From positions 62,001-126,000 of the forward strand of contig JBMOPO010000017.1 in the NCBI GenBank assembly GCA_049325095.1: a stretch of 64,000 nt of DNA, read 5' to 3'. A program made the position numbers and the translations under genes. Shown one piece after another: positions 1-8,669 of this stretch. The stretch's first letter is position 1. Each line of letters begins with the position of its first letter. The stretch comes from JAGPUQ01 sp049325095 (GTDB lineage: Bacteria > Pseudomonadota > Gammaproteobacteria > Pseudomonadales > Porticoccaceae). Below the pieces are notes generated by a model that worked only from the letters and a program-made list of their open reading frames with translations, searched no databases and had not been told where the DNA came from.

Positions 1-177
1 CAGCTCCATGCGATTGTTGGTGGTGTGCCGCTCGCCCCCGTACAGCGTCTTCTGGTGGTTTCCATAGCGAAGCACTGCTGCCCAACCCCCCGGCCCCGGA
101 TTGCCCCGGCAGGCGCCATCGGTGAACAGCTCAACGCGCTTGGCGCCCGCTTCAGCCAACGCCGCGCCCTCTGGCAC
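1..177 (-). CDS. rnhA: Ribonuclease HI, N-terminal part (runs off window)
   Basis: Cleaves the RNA strand of RNA-DNA hybrids in the cytoplasm. Only the first ~59 codons are present; the rest lies beyond base 1. Seen: the family signature FTDGACRGNPGPGG carrying the first catalytic Asp (residue 20 of this model), followed by the TTNNRMEL motif with the catalytic Glu. There is no ATG start. I chose GTG at 177-175; an in-frame TTG at 159-157, behind an AGAGGG stretch, is equally possible. The start overlaps the 3' end of the upstream methyltransferase gene, so the two are probably translationally coupled. The methyltransferase-rnhA order matches yafS-rnhA in E. coli, where dnaQ lies on the other side of rnhA. 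Confidence 0.93.
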   Translation of the reverse strand, partial: MPEGAALAEAGAKRVELFTDGACRGNPGPGGWAAVLRYGNHQKTLYGGERHTTNNRMEL

Positions 178-892
178 TGGCAGTCCGAGCCCCCCCGGCA
201 GGCCCGGCCAGCAACCGCGCGCCGCGCGCGCGCACCCGGGCATGCAGGGGTTGCATCGGGACCGCCCGCTTGGTGGCGGTGATCACATAGTAGGGGCGCC
301 CCCATCCCCGCACCGACCAGCGGGGCCGAACGGCACCGGCATCCGCGTCCACCCCGAAACCGAGCAGCGCGAGCCAGTCCTTGAGTCTGGCCCTGCGCAG
401 GCTGTTGTGCCGCCACACGCTGGCCTCGCACCAGGGAGACGCGAGCCACTTGGTCACCCCAAAGCGGGAATAGGGATTGAAGCCCACCAGGATCAACCGG
501 CCGCCGGGTCTCAGGACCCGCGCCGCTTCGGCCAGCACCGCATGGGGCCGGTCGGAAAAGTCCAGCGCGTGGTGAAGCACCACCACGTCGATCGTATCCG
601 ACGGCAGCGGCAGCGCATCGAAGGCGACCACGCCATCCGCGCCCGTCGCCGGCGCGGCGGCGAACGAGAATCGGCAGGGATGCGGAAAACAGTCCGCGAC
701 TCCAAACCCGGGCGCCACACCCAGGTGCGCCAGTCGAAAGCCGACCGGTGCCGGCAACGCCCTGCAGCTGGCGCATTCCGCATCCAGCACCGCGGATCCC
801 GCCGGTGTGGCGAACCATGCCTGCATGGTCCGCTGTGCCACCGATGGCGCTGCGAGCCGGTAATGGCGGCGAATCTGGTCGGTGATGCGCAC
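152..892 (-). CDS. YafS-like SAM-dependent methyltransferase
   Basis: Class I SAM-dependent methyltransferase of 246 aa, substrate unknown. Seen: a degenerate glycine motif (LGVAPGFG), an acidic strand-2 region (VVAFDALPLP), the VVVLHHALDFSDRP segment typical of motif II, and the ARVLRPGGRLILVGFNP block of type-11 methyltransferases. Length and position (just upstream of rnhA and overlapping its start) match YafS of enterobacteria. In E. coli gloB lies between this gene and mltD; here mltD is the direct divergent neighbour and gloB is absent. The 264-bp gap to mltD should hold both promoters, but I see no convincing hexamers. Confidence 0.85.
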   Translation of the reverse strand: MRITDQIRRHYRLAAPSVAQRTMQAWFATPAGSAVLDAECASCRALPAPVGFRLAHLGVAPGFGVADCFPHPCRFSFAAAPATGADGVVAFDALPLPSDTIDVVVLHHALDFSDRPHAVLAEAARVLRPGGRLILVGFNPYSRFGVTKWLASPWCEASVWRHNSLRRARLKDWLALLGFGVDADAGAVRPRWSVRGWGRPYYVITATKRAVPMQPLHARVRARGARLLAGPAGGARTASARGRGVG

Positions 893-1156
893 GCTGCGGT
901 CTCCGCAATCGGGCCCGATTGGAAGGGCCCATTATCGGAAAATACGCCCGGGATCACCATGGTTCGCCAAACCGGCCGGCGGCCTGGGCCGGCAGACACC
1001 GCAGGCGGATTTGCCCCGGCCACCGCCTGACGCTAGAATTCTGGCACACCTGTCGCAGCCACCATCGCAGTCCCGGCTCCGAGCCCGCCGTTCACGGGGC
1101 ATACGAATCACGAGCCCCCTGGATCGCCGAATCCACTAGGACCCGAGCAACCGCCG

Positions 1157-2275
1157 ATGACCCTACCGACCAGGATCCAAAAATCACTCGCGGCCATGAC
1201 GCTGGCCGGCGCACTGTGGTCGCACGCCGGCGATCCGCCCCCCGCCACTCCGGCTCTGCCAGAACCGGCCACTGCGGCCCAGGAAACGTCCGGCATCACC
1301 ATTCTTCCGGATCAGCAGTTCAGCGACCTGGCCCTGCGGCTCGACTTCAAACCCGCAACGGCTGAGTTGGGCTCCGGAGGCCAGACGGGCGATGCGACCA
1401 CCGACGGCTTCGACATCTGGAGCGCTTTCAATTCTGGGATGACCTTTGCGCCGTACCATGAGGGACCCGCCGTCGATCCATCGCCGGGCAGCATTCGCGC
1501 ATGGGGCCAACTGCTCGCCCACACCGGAGATCACGCCGCATTCTATCTGCCCTATGTCACGCAGCGCCTGGTGGAAGGCGGCCTGCCACCGGAACTGGCG
1601 TTGCTTCCCTTCGTGGAAAGCGCCTACGACCCGCTCGCACAGTCACCCGGCGGGGCGGCGGGGTTGTGGCAGTTCACCAGGGCCACGGCGGCAAGGCTGG
1701 GGCTGAAATACAATCCGTGGTACGACGGCCGCAAGGATATCGTGCGCTCGACGGATGCGGCAGTCACCTATCTGCATCACCTGAACCGGCGGTTTGACGG
1801 CGATTGGCTGCTGTCGCTGGCCGCCTACAACAGTGGTGAAGGGAGAGTGGCCCAGGCGATCGAGGCCAATCTCAGCAGAGGGAGAAGCACCGATTTCTGG
1901 GCGCTCGACCTGCCGCCGACCACCCGCGCCTACGTCCCCAGGTTTCTGGCCCTGGCAAAACTGTTTCGCGACGGCGAAGCGCACCGGTATCTGTCGGTGC
2001 CGGTCAACGACCTGCCGCACCCACTGGAAACCTTGATCCTGCCCGAACAGATCAGCCTCAAGCACGCTGCGGAACTCGCCGGCATGGATTACGAAATGCT
2101 CAAACGATTCAACACCGGCCTGAAAAGCGAAGTCACACCCCCTCAGGGCCCGCACCGTCTGATACTGCCCAAACCGGCGGCCCAGCGATTCCTCACCGCG
2201 CTCGCTGTGGCCGAACGGTCGGCGCGACGCCGCGATGCCGAGGAGTCGGACACCCGGCAGACGAGCGCAATGTAG
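1157..2275 (+). CDS. mltD: MltD-type lytic murein transglycosylase
   Basis: Cleaves peptidoglycan glycan strands in the periplasm, forming 1,6-anhydromuramyl ends. Seen: N-terminal hydrophobic signal-like stretch (residues ~8-25), an SLT domain at ~125-245 with catalytic Glu154 in VESAYDP, the GLWQFTRATA block and AAYNSGEG (222-229), then a LysM-like segment at ~294-340. At 372 aa it is shorter than E. coli MltD (about 450), consistent with fewer LysM repeats. No lipobox cysteine is visible, unlike the E. coli lipoprotein, so it may be soluble periplasmic. It is divergent from the methyltransferase and ends 5 bp before the convergent ppiD, with no terminator between them. No strong Shine-Dalgarno precedes the ATG. 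Confidence 0.9.
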   Translation: MTLPTRIQKSLAAMTLAGALWSHAGDPPPATPALPEPATAAQETSGITILPDQQFSDLALRLDFKPATAELGSGGQTGDATTDGFDIWSAFNSGMTFAPYHEGPAVDPSPGSIRAWGQLLAHTGDHAAFYLPYVTQRLVEGGLPPELALLPFVESAYDPLAQSPGGAAGLWQFTRATAARLGLKYNPWYDGRKDIVRSTDAAVTYLHHLNRRFDGDWLLSLAAYNSGEGRVAQAIEANLSRGRSTDFWALDLPPTTRAYVPRFLALAKLFRDGEAHRYLSVPVNDLPHPLETLILPEQISLKHAAELAGMDYEMLKRFNTGLKSEVTPPQGPHRLILPKPAAQRFLTALAVAERSARRRDAEESDTRQTSAM

Positions 2276-2280
2276 GCGCC

Positions 2281-4182
2281 CTACTGCGCTTCCTCGAGCG
2301 CGAGCGGCTGGACATCGATCTTCGCCGCCGCCATCAGCAGCGCCTGATAGCGGTCGAGTTCCTGCCGGGAGATCGCGCCGAGCAGCGCCGTGGCCAACTC
2401 CCTCTGCCGGGCGGCCGGTACCACCTCCGGACTTCCCGGGTGAATATCGATCACCTGGTACACCACTGCCGCGTCCGCGCCGGCGAAGACTCCTGATCTG
2501 GGCGCGGATTCGGCCTGCCGCGCGGGGACGCCAAACACCTTCTCGACCAGTTCGCGGTCCAACTGCTGATCGTAGCGCCCGACATCGAGGTGGGCGTGCC
2601 ACTCCAGGCGCTGCTCGGCGGCGATGTCGGCCAACGACTCTCCCGCATCCAGCCTCGCCTTGATCCGCTGCCCGCGCTCGGTCGCCAGCCGCTGCGCACG
2701 CTCCGCGTTCAGGATACCGCGAATCTCCTCGCGCACCTGGTCCAGCGGCCTGAGCGCCGCCGGCCGATGCTCCCTGAGCTCGATCACCACCGCCTGTCCT
2801 TCGCCGATTTCGATGACCGGACTCGGGTAACCGTCTTCCAGTACCTGGTCGCCGAAGGCGGCCTCGACCACCTTGGGAAATGCACCCAGTCGCTCTCCGC
2901 TTCCGTCCCTGCCCATGGGAGAAGAGACCTTCAGCTCCAGCCCGAGCTGTCCGGCGACCGCGGCCAGATCCTCGCTGTTGTAGGCCAGTTCGCCGAGCCG
3001 GTCCAGTAGTTGGCTGAAGCGCTGTTGCGCCTGCTCGCGCATGATTTCCCGGCGCAATTTCTCCCGCTCCTCCGCAAAGCTGCCCACCTCGGGTTGGTCC
3101 TCGCGCAGGACAGTGAGGATATGCCACCCCTGTTCAGTCTCGACCGGCGCCGAGATCTGACCGATCTGCAAGGACTCGATGACCTCGCGCAACTGTGGTG
3201 GATAGTCAGCGGCCACGTAGGGTCCGAGCTCGCCGCCGCGCTCGGCCGTCAGGCGATCCTCGCTTTGGGCCGCGGCCACATCGGCAAACGGCTTGCCCGC
3301 CGACAGGTCGCGCTCGATCGCCTCCAGCTTGTCCCTGTGGGAGCCATCCGCCCTGCTCTCGACCAGGATCTGCGCCACCACGCGCTGCTTTGCCGCCTCC
3401 GCGGCAGCCACGCGCTCCCGGTACCGCTCGCGAAGCTGCGCCTCATCCACTTCGATCTGCGGCTCGATCGCGTCCCTGGAAAGCTCCAGGTAGTTCAGCA
3501 CGACCTGCTCGGGCGCAGTAAAGCGATCGGGGTGTTGTCGATAGTATTGCTCGATCTCCTCGGCGGCGATTTCCGGCTGATCGTCGAGACCGTCGAAGGG
3601 GATGGTCAAATAGTGGAAGTCCCGCGTTTCCTCGAGCAATGTCAATGCGGTCGAGAATTCACTGGCGGTAACGAACGCGGTTTGGGTGACGCCGCGCACC
3701 AGTTGGTCCACCAGAAGCTCGCGCGTGAGGAAGCGATTGTGCGACTGCGGGGTGTATCCCATCTGCTGCAGGTAGACGAGGTAGTTATCGCGCGAAAACC
3801 TGCCATCCACCCAAAACAGCTCGGCATCCTGCAGCACTTTGGCAATCAGCTGCGGCGGCACGCCCATGCCGTGGTCAACCGCACGATTGGCCAATGCCTG
3901 GGTGGCGATCAGACTCTGCAGCACCGGGGCGCGCAAACTCTTTTCATCGATGGCGTCCGAGTAGGCTTCCCCCAACCGCTGCATCAGGTAGGAACGCTGC
4001 CGCTGCACGGCCTGTTCCAACTCCAGGCGGCTGATGGACTCGCCGTCGACTTCGGCCACTTCATCGACCGCGGCACCGCTGAAAAAGATCGACTCCACAC
4101 CGAAGAAAACGAAGGGAATGGCGATCAACACGACCAGCCATTTTCCGTATCGTCCAATGCTTGCGCGGAAATCCTGCAACAT
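2281..4182 (-). CDS. ppiD: PpiD-type periplasmic folding chaperone / PPIase
   Basis: Inner-membrane-anchored folding factor that works near the Sec translocon on newly exported proteins. Seen: 633 aa, close to E. coli PpiD (623); one N-terminal membrane anchor at ~14-35 (WLVVLIAIPFVFFG) with the rest periplasmic; a SurA_N-like region, then a parvulin (PpiC) domain at roughly 260-360 containing the GGELGPY and GWHIL elements. It lies downstream of hupB, as in most gammaproteobacteria, but a terminator hairpin separates the two genes, so it probably has its own weak promoter between 4183 and 4208 or depends on readthrough. Catalytic activity of the parvulin domain cannot be judged here; many PpiD domains are inactive. 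Confidence 0.93.
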   Translation of the reverse strand: MLQDFRASIGRYGKWLVVLIAIPFVFFGVESIFFSGAAVDEVAEVDGESISRLELEQAVQRQRSYLMQRLGEAYSDAIDEKSLRAPVLQSLIATQALANRAVDHGMGVPPQLIAKVLQDAELFWVDGRFSRDNYLVYLQQMGYTPQSHNRFLTRELLVDQLVRGVTQTAFVTASEFSTALTLLEETRDFHYLTIPFDGLDDQPEIAAEEIEQYYRQHPDRFTAPEQVVLNYLELSRDAIEPQIEVDEAQLRERYRERVAAAEAAKQRVVAQILVESRADGSHRDKLEAIERDLSAGKPFADVAAAQSEDRLTAERGGELGPYVAADYPPQLREVIESLQIGQISAPVETEQGWHILTVLREDQPEVGSFAEEREKLRREIMREQAQQRFSQLLDRLGELAYNSEDLAAVAGQLGLELKVSSPMGRDGSGERLGAFPKVVEAAFGDQVLEDGYPSPVIEIGEGQAVVIELREHRPAALRPLDQVREEIRGILNAERAQRLATERGQRIKARLDAGESLADIAAEQRLEWHAHLDVGRYDQQLDRELVEKVFGVPARQAESAPRSGVFAGADAAVVYQVIDIHPGSPEVVPAARQRELATALLGAISRQELDRYQALLMAAAKIDVQPLALEEAQ

Positions 4183-4208
4183 GGCGGCAGAACCCAGTCA
4201 GTCGGGGC

Positions 4209-4239
4209 AAAAAAAAGGCGCACCCATTCCTGCGCCCTT
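4209..4239 (-). terminator. Rho-independent terminator of hupB
   Basis: On the minus strand a GGCGCA / TGCGCC stem (4231-4236 with 4217-4222) closes an 8-nt loop and can be extended by two A-U and one G-U pair. It is followed directly by eight Ts (4216-4209). It lies 23 bp beyond the hupB stop and just ahead of ppiD, so it should end the short hupB transcript. Confidence 0.85.
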
Positions 4240-4262
4240 GGTGTGAACTCCCCGGATAAGGA

Positions 4263-4535
4263 TCAGTTCACTGCGTCTTTGAAAGCCTTGCCGGCCTTGA
4301 AGCCCGGTACGTTGGCCGCCGCGATCTCGATCTGCTCGTTGGTTCTGGGGTTGCGCCCGATACGGGCCGGGCGATGCTTGACCGCAAAGGTCCCGAAGCC
4401 CGCGATCGATACCGGGTCGCCCTTGCTCAGCGCGCCGACGATTTCATCGAGGGCCGCATCGAGCGCCCGCGTCGCACAGGCCCGGGAGATGTCGGCAGCC
4501 TCGGCAATTCTGTCAATCAAATCGGATTTGTTCAC
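4263..4535 (-). CDS. hupB: DNA-binding protein HU (beta type)
   Basis: Small nucleoid protein that bends and compacts DNA as a dimer. Seen: 90 aa, the canonical HU length; MNKSDLIDRIAEAA start, the GFGTF signature near residue 46-50, and the flexible DNA-contacting arm GRNPRTN. The start is GTG (4535-4533) behind a clear AGAGGGA ribosome site. It lies downstream of lon, as in E. coli, with its own promoter in the 137-bp gap and an intrinsic terminator behind it, so it can be transcribed as an abundant monocistronic message. Confidence 0.97.
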   Translation of the reverse strand: MNKSDLIDRIAEAADISRACATRALDAALDEIVGALSKGDPVSIAGFGTFAVKHRPARIGRNPRTNEQIEIAAANVPGFKAGKAFKDAVN

Positions 4536-4623
4536 GATATCCCTCTTGTTATCAGCGTTTCAAACAGGCACCCCATCGGGCACTGCGACCATGCTACCGA
4601 TAACGCCGCGGATGGAGGCGCGC

Positions 4624-4653
4624 TTTATAGCAAGCGGCCTTGCGCGAGGTCAA
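4624..4653 (-). promoter_or_regulatory. Sigma70-type promoter of hupB
   Basis: Minus strand: -35 TTGACC (4653-4648) and -10 TATAAA (4629-4624) with an 18-bp spacer. These match 5/6 and 5/6 of the consensus. The predicted start lies about 80 nt upstream of the hupB GTG, inside the lon-hupB gap. This is the best vegetative promoter I can see in the window and fits the high expression expected for HU. Confidence 0.75.
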
Positions 4654-4672
4654 GAACGCTGCGCCCGGCCCA

Positions 4673-7105
4673 TCAGTGCCGGCTCACGCGAGCGCCCTCC
4701 GCCACCGCACCCGTCTCCTCGGCGCGCGGCGGTTCCTGATCACCGGCAACGAATTCCTCGTCCGACAGCGGCTCGGGCATGTGCACCAGGGCGATCTGCA
4801 ACACCTCGTGAATCCACTTCACGGGACGGATGTCCAGATCCGACTTGATGTTGTCCGGAATCTCCTTCAGGTCACGCGCGTTGTCCTGCGGAATGATCAC
4901 GGTGCGAATTCCACCCCGATGTGCCGCCAGCAGCTTTTCCTTGAGCCCGCCGATTTTCAGCACCTGGCCGCGCAGGGTGATCTCCCCGGTCATGGCCACG
5001 TCGGCTCGAACCGGAATGCCGGTAAAGACGGACACGAACGCGGTGCACATGCCGATTCCGGCGCTCGGACCATCCTTTGGCGTGGCGCCCTCGGGAACGT
5101 GGATGTGAAGGTCGGTTCGCCGGTGTGCACCCCGCGGAATGCCCAGCAGTTGGGACTGGCTGCGCACCACGGTCAGCGCCGCCTGGATCGATTCCTGCAT
5201 GACATCGCCCAGCGACCCGGTCTTGATGACATTGCCCTTGCCGTAGGTGGCCGAGGCTTCGATAGTGAGCAACTCTCCGCCCACCGAAGTCCACGCCAAT
5301 CCGGTGACCTGCCCGACCTGATTTTCGGCCTCGGCGCGGCCATAGTCGAACTTCCGCACCCCGAGCAGCTCCTCCAGGTCATCCCGCCCCACTCGATGCG
5401 GCTCCTTGGCCTCCAGGCGCACGCACCGGGTAACCACCTTGCGCGCAATTTTGGCGATCTCCCGCTCCAGGCCCCGCACTCCCGCCTCCCGGGTGTAATA
5501 GCGGATGATGTCCCTTATGGCCTCCTCTTCGAGCAGCAATTCCGATTCCTTGAGCCCATTGGCGATTCGCTGTTTGGGGAGCAGGTAGCGCTCGGCGATC
5601 TTGACCTTTTCATCCTCGGTATAGCCCGGGATCCGGATCACCTCCATGCGATCCAGGAGCGGCGGAGGAATGTTGAGCGAGTTGGCGGTGCAGATGAACA
5701 ACACCTCGGACAGGTCGTAGTCGACTTCCAGATAATGGTCGTTGAAGGCGTGGTTCTGCTCCGGATCCAGGACCTCCAGCAACGCCGAAGCCGGATCGCC
5801 GCGATGGTCCATGCCGATCTTGTCGACCTCATCGAACAAAAACAGGGGATTTCTGACGCCGACCTTGGCCATCTTTTGCAGCAGCTTCCCCGGCAGCGAT
5901 CCAATGTAGGTCCGGCGATGACCGCGGATCTCCGCCTCGTCCCTTACCCCTCCGAGGGACATGCGCACGAATTTGCGTCCCGTCGCCCGGGCGATGGATT
6001 CACCCAACGAGGTTTTGCCCACCCCGGGCGGACCGACCAGACACAGCACGGGTCCTTTCAGTTTCTTTACCCGCTTCTGAACGGCCAGGAACTCTATGAT
6101 GCGTTCCTTGACCTCCTCGAGCCCGTAGTGATCCTCGTTGAGAATGCGTTCGGCGCGCGCCAGGTCGTGCTTGATCTTCGATCGCTGGCGCCAGGGCACA
6201 TTGACCATCCAATCGATATAGCTGCGCAGCACCGACGCCTCGGCCGACATCGGTGACATGAGTTTCAGCTTGCCGAGCTCCCCCTTGGCTTTCTCCAGCG
6301 CAGCCTTCGGCATGCCCGACCCGTTGATGCGCTTTTCCAGCTGCTGAATTTCGTTGGGGCCGTCCTCGCTTTCACCCAATTCCTTCTGAATGGCTTTCAT
6401 CTGTTCATTCAGATAGTACTCGCGCTGGCTCTTCTCCATCTGCTTCTTGACCCGGCCGCGGATGCGCTGCTCCACCCGCTGCACCTCGAGCTCGGCTTCA
6501 ATCAGGTGCAACACATGGCTCATGCGTTCCTGCACCTCGAAGATTTCCAGGACGCCCTGCTTCTTTTCCAGATCCAGCGCCATGTGGGTGGCAATAGTAT
6601 CGACCAAGCGTCCGGGCTCCTCGAGCCCGGCGATCATGGTCACCACCTCGGCCGGGACCTTCTTGCTGGAATTCACATACTGCTCGAACTGTGCGGTGAG
6701 CGCTCGCTGCAGCGCGCTGATCTCCTGTCCGGAGCCCTGCTGGACAACAGGTGCCTGGAATTCGGCTTCCAGGAAGCCGTGGGCGCCGTCGATACGGAGG
6801 AGCGTGACACGCTGGTTGCCCTCCACCAACACCTTGACGGTCCCGTCCGGCAATTTGAGCATCTGCAGAACGGTGGCCAGGGTTCCGACCTGGTAGAGAT
6901 CCGCCGCCGCGGGGTCGTCCACCCCGGCATCCCTCTGGGCGACAAGCACGATCTGCTTGCGCATGGCCATCGCCGCATCGAGTGCCAGAATGGATTTTTC
7001 ACGCCCCACGAACAGGGGCACGACCATTTGCGGGTAGACCACCACATCCCTGAGAGGCAGCAGCGGCAATCGCTGAAGAGGGGTCTCCTGGGGATTCTGG
7101 TTCAT
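4673..7105 (-). CDS. lon: ATP-dependent Lon protease
   Basis: Cytoplasmic AAA+ serine protease that degrades misfolded and regulatory proteins. Seen: 810 aa (E. coli 784); N-terminal substrate domain (PLLPLRDVVVYP at ~14-25), Walker A GPPGVGKT near residue 358, Walker B LFLFDEVDKIG, and the C-terminal protease domain with catalytic Ser681 in PKDGPSAG. The extra length is a poorly conserved C-terminal tail. It sits between clpX and hupB as in E. coli. A near-consensus heat-shock promoter lies 41 bp upstream of the ATG, so sigma32 control is likely. Confidence 0.98.
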   Translation of the reverse strand: MNQNPQETPLQRLPLLPLRDVVVYPQMVVPLFVGREKSILALDAAMAMRKQIVLVAQRDAGVDDPAAADLYQVGTLATVLQMLKLPDGTVKVLVEGNQRVTLLRIDGAHGFLEAEFQAPVVQQGSGQEISALQRALTAQFEQYVNSSKKVPAEVVTMIAGLEEPGRLVDTIATHMALDLEKKQGVLEIFEVQERMSHVLHLIEAELEVQRVEQRIRGRVKKQMEKSQREYYLNEQMKAIQKELGESEDGPNEIQQLEKRINGSGMPKAALEKAKGELGKLKLMSPMSAEASVLRSYIDWMVNVPWRQRSKIKHDLARAERILNEDHYGLEEVKERIIEFLAVQKRVKKLKGPVLCLVGPPGVGKTSLGESIARATGRKFVRMSLGGVRDEAEIRGHRRTYIGSLPGKLLQKMAKVGVRNPLFLFDEVDKIGMDHRGDPASALLEVLDPEQNHAFNDHYLEVDYDLSEVLFICTANSLNIPPPLLDRMEVIRIPGYTEDEKVKIAERYLLPKQRIANGLKESELLLEEEAIRDIIRYYTREAGVRGLEREIAKIARKVVTRCVRLEAKEPHRVGRDDLEELLGVRKFDYGRAEAENQVGQVTGLAWTSVGGELLTIEASATYGKGNVIKTGSLGDVMQESIQAALTVVRSQSQLLGIPRGAHRRTDLHIHVPEGATPKDGPSAGIGMCTAFVSVFTGIPVRADVAMTGEITLRGQVLKIGGLKEKLLAAHRGGIRTVIIPQDNARDLKEIPDNIKSDLDIRPVKWIHEVLQIALVHMPEPLSDEEFVAGDQEPPRAEETGAVAEGARVSRH

Positions 7106-7145
7106 GCAGCAGGGCTCCGCGGGGGCATGGTGGGGTCAACGTGCT

Positions 7146-7173
7146 ATATGGGGGACGGATACGCAATCACAAG
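7146..7173 (-). promoter_or_regulatory. Candidate sigma32 heat-shock promoter of lon
   Basis: Minus strand: CTTGTGA (7173-7167), 13-bp spacer, CCCCATAT (7153-7146). The sigma32 consensus is CTTGAAA - about 13-15 bp - CCCCATNT, so the -10 is a full match and the -35 is 5/7 with correct spacing. Transcription would start roughly 35 nt before the lon ATG. lon is a classic sigma32 regulon member, which supports the assignment. Confidence 0.7.
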
Positions 7174-7299
7174 CGCTCCCGCGCCGCACCGCGTTCCTGT
7201 CCAGGAGGATCGAAGATCGCGCCCGGGGCGGTGCCGGCCGGACGGGAACTCCACCGGCGACACCCTCGCCCGCCGCCGTGGGGCAAGTGGCGCAGGCGG

Positions 7300-8586
7300 C
7301 TAACCCTCGTCGCTGGCCGCCCTGGGGCTGTCGCTGTTTTCATAGACCAGCAGAGGAGAGGATTCGCCGCGGATGACCGCCCCGTCGATCACGACTTTCT
7401 GCACGTTGGCCATGGACGGGAGGTCGTACATGGTATCCAGCAGAACACCTTCAAGAATGGAGCGCAACCCCCGCGCCCCGGTCTTCCGCTCCAAGGCGCG
7501 CTCGGCGATTTCATCCAGGGCGTCCCGTCGGATATCGAGCGCGACGCCCTCCATTTCGAACAGCAGGCCGTACTGCTTGACCAGCGAATTCTTCGGCTCC
7601 ACCAGGATGTTGATCAGCGCATCCTTGTCGAGCTCATCCAGTGTGGCGATCACCGGCAACCGGCCGACAAACTCCGGGATCAGCCCGTATTTCACCAGGT
7701 CGTCCGGTTGCACATCGGCCAGCAGCTGGCCGATGTTGCGCCGCTGGTTGCTGGTCCGCACCACGGCTCCGAAGCCGATGCCGCCCTTCTCGGAACGCTG
7801 TTGAATGACCTTCTCCAACCCCGAAAAGGCGCCCCCGCAAATGAACAGGATGTTGGCGGTGTTGACCTGCAGGAACTCCTGTTGGGGGTGTTTCCGCCCC
7901 CCCTGCGGCGGAACCGAGGCGATGGTGCCCTCGATCAGCTTCAGCAGGGCCTGCTGCACGCCTTCGCCGGACACGTCCCTAGTGATCGAAGGGTTGTCGG
8001 ATTTCCGGGAAATCTTGTCGATTTCGTCGATATAGACGATACCCCGCTGGGCCTTTTCGACGTCGTAGTCACATTTCTGCAGCAGCTTTTGAATGATGTT
8101 TTCGACATCCTCGCCCACATATCCGGCTTCGGTCAGCGTGGTGGCATCGGCGATGGTGAACGGCACGTTCAACAGGCGCGCCAGGGTTTCCGCAAGCAGG
8201 GTCTTGCCGCTTCCGGTGGGCCCGATCAGCAGAATGTTGCTCTTGCCCAGCTCGACATCGTGGCGCACTTTGCGCCCACCCATCTCCAGCCGCTTGTAGT
8301 GGTTGTATACGGCTACGGCCAGGATCTTCTTGGCCCGGGTCTGGCCGATCACATACTGATCGAGAATGCCGTTGATCTCCTTCGGCGCCGGGAGCCGGTC
8401 GGCCTTCCCGCCCGAGGCATCATCCTGAATCTCTTCGGAAATGATGTCATTGCAGAGATCGACGCACTCATCGCAGATGAATACCGACGGTCCCGCGATC
8501 AGCTTGCGCACCTCGTGCTGACTCTTGCCGCAGAACGAGCAATAGAGCAACTTGCCGGTGTCGCGGTCATCACCCTTCGCGGTCAC
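7300..8586 (-). CDS. clpX: ClpX, ATPase and substrate-specificity subunit of ClpXP
   Basis: Hexameric AAA+ unfoldase that feeds substrates to ClpP. Seen: N-terminal zinc-binding domain with Cys16, Cys19, Cys38 and Cys41 (CSFC and CDEC), Walker A GPTGSGKT near residue 121 and Walker B YIDEIDKI. The open frame runs further upstream (to 8982) but that part is antisense to clpP. I chose GTG at 8586-8584 because it gives MTAKGDDRDTGKLLYC, aligns with the E. coli start, has a GGGGA site 7 bp upstream and yields 428 aa (E. coli 424). The gene follows clpP by 83 bp in the same direction. Confidence 0.97.
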   Translation of the reverse strand: MTAKGDDRDTGKLLYCSFCGKSQHEVRKLIAGPSVFICDECVDLCNDIISEEIQDDASGGKADRLPAPKEINGILDQYVIGQTRAKKILAVAVYNHYKRLEMGGRKVRHDVELGKSNILLIGPTGSGKTLLAETLARLLNVPFTIADATTLTEAGYVGEDVENIIQKLLQKCDYDVEKAQRGIVYIDEIDKISRKSDNPSITRDVSGEGVQQALLKLIEGTIASVPPQGGRKHPQQEFLQVNTANILFICGGAFSGLEKVIQQRSEKGGIGFGAVVRTSNQRRNIGQLLADVQPDDLVKYGLIPEFVGRLPVIATLDELDKDALINILVEPKNSLVKQYGLLFEMEGVALDIRRDALDEIAERALERKTGARGLRSILEGVLLDTMYDLPSMANVQKVVIDGAVIRGESSPLLVYENSDSPRAASDEG

Positions 8587-8669
8587 GGGTGTATCCCCAT
8601 CTGGCTCTTTCGATTGCTTTGCGATGGACGTTATCACCAATCCATCGGGGGGTAAAGGACAGGGCCCTG

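Noticed and set aside
3010..4848. 612-codon plus-strand open frame opposite ppiD, hupB and lon
   Set aside because: No recognisable protein content; lies antisense to three certain genes and arises from third-position GC bias.
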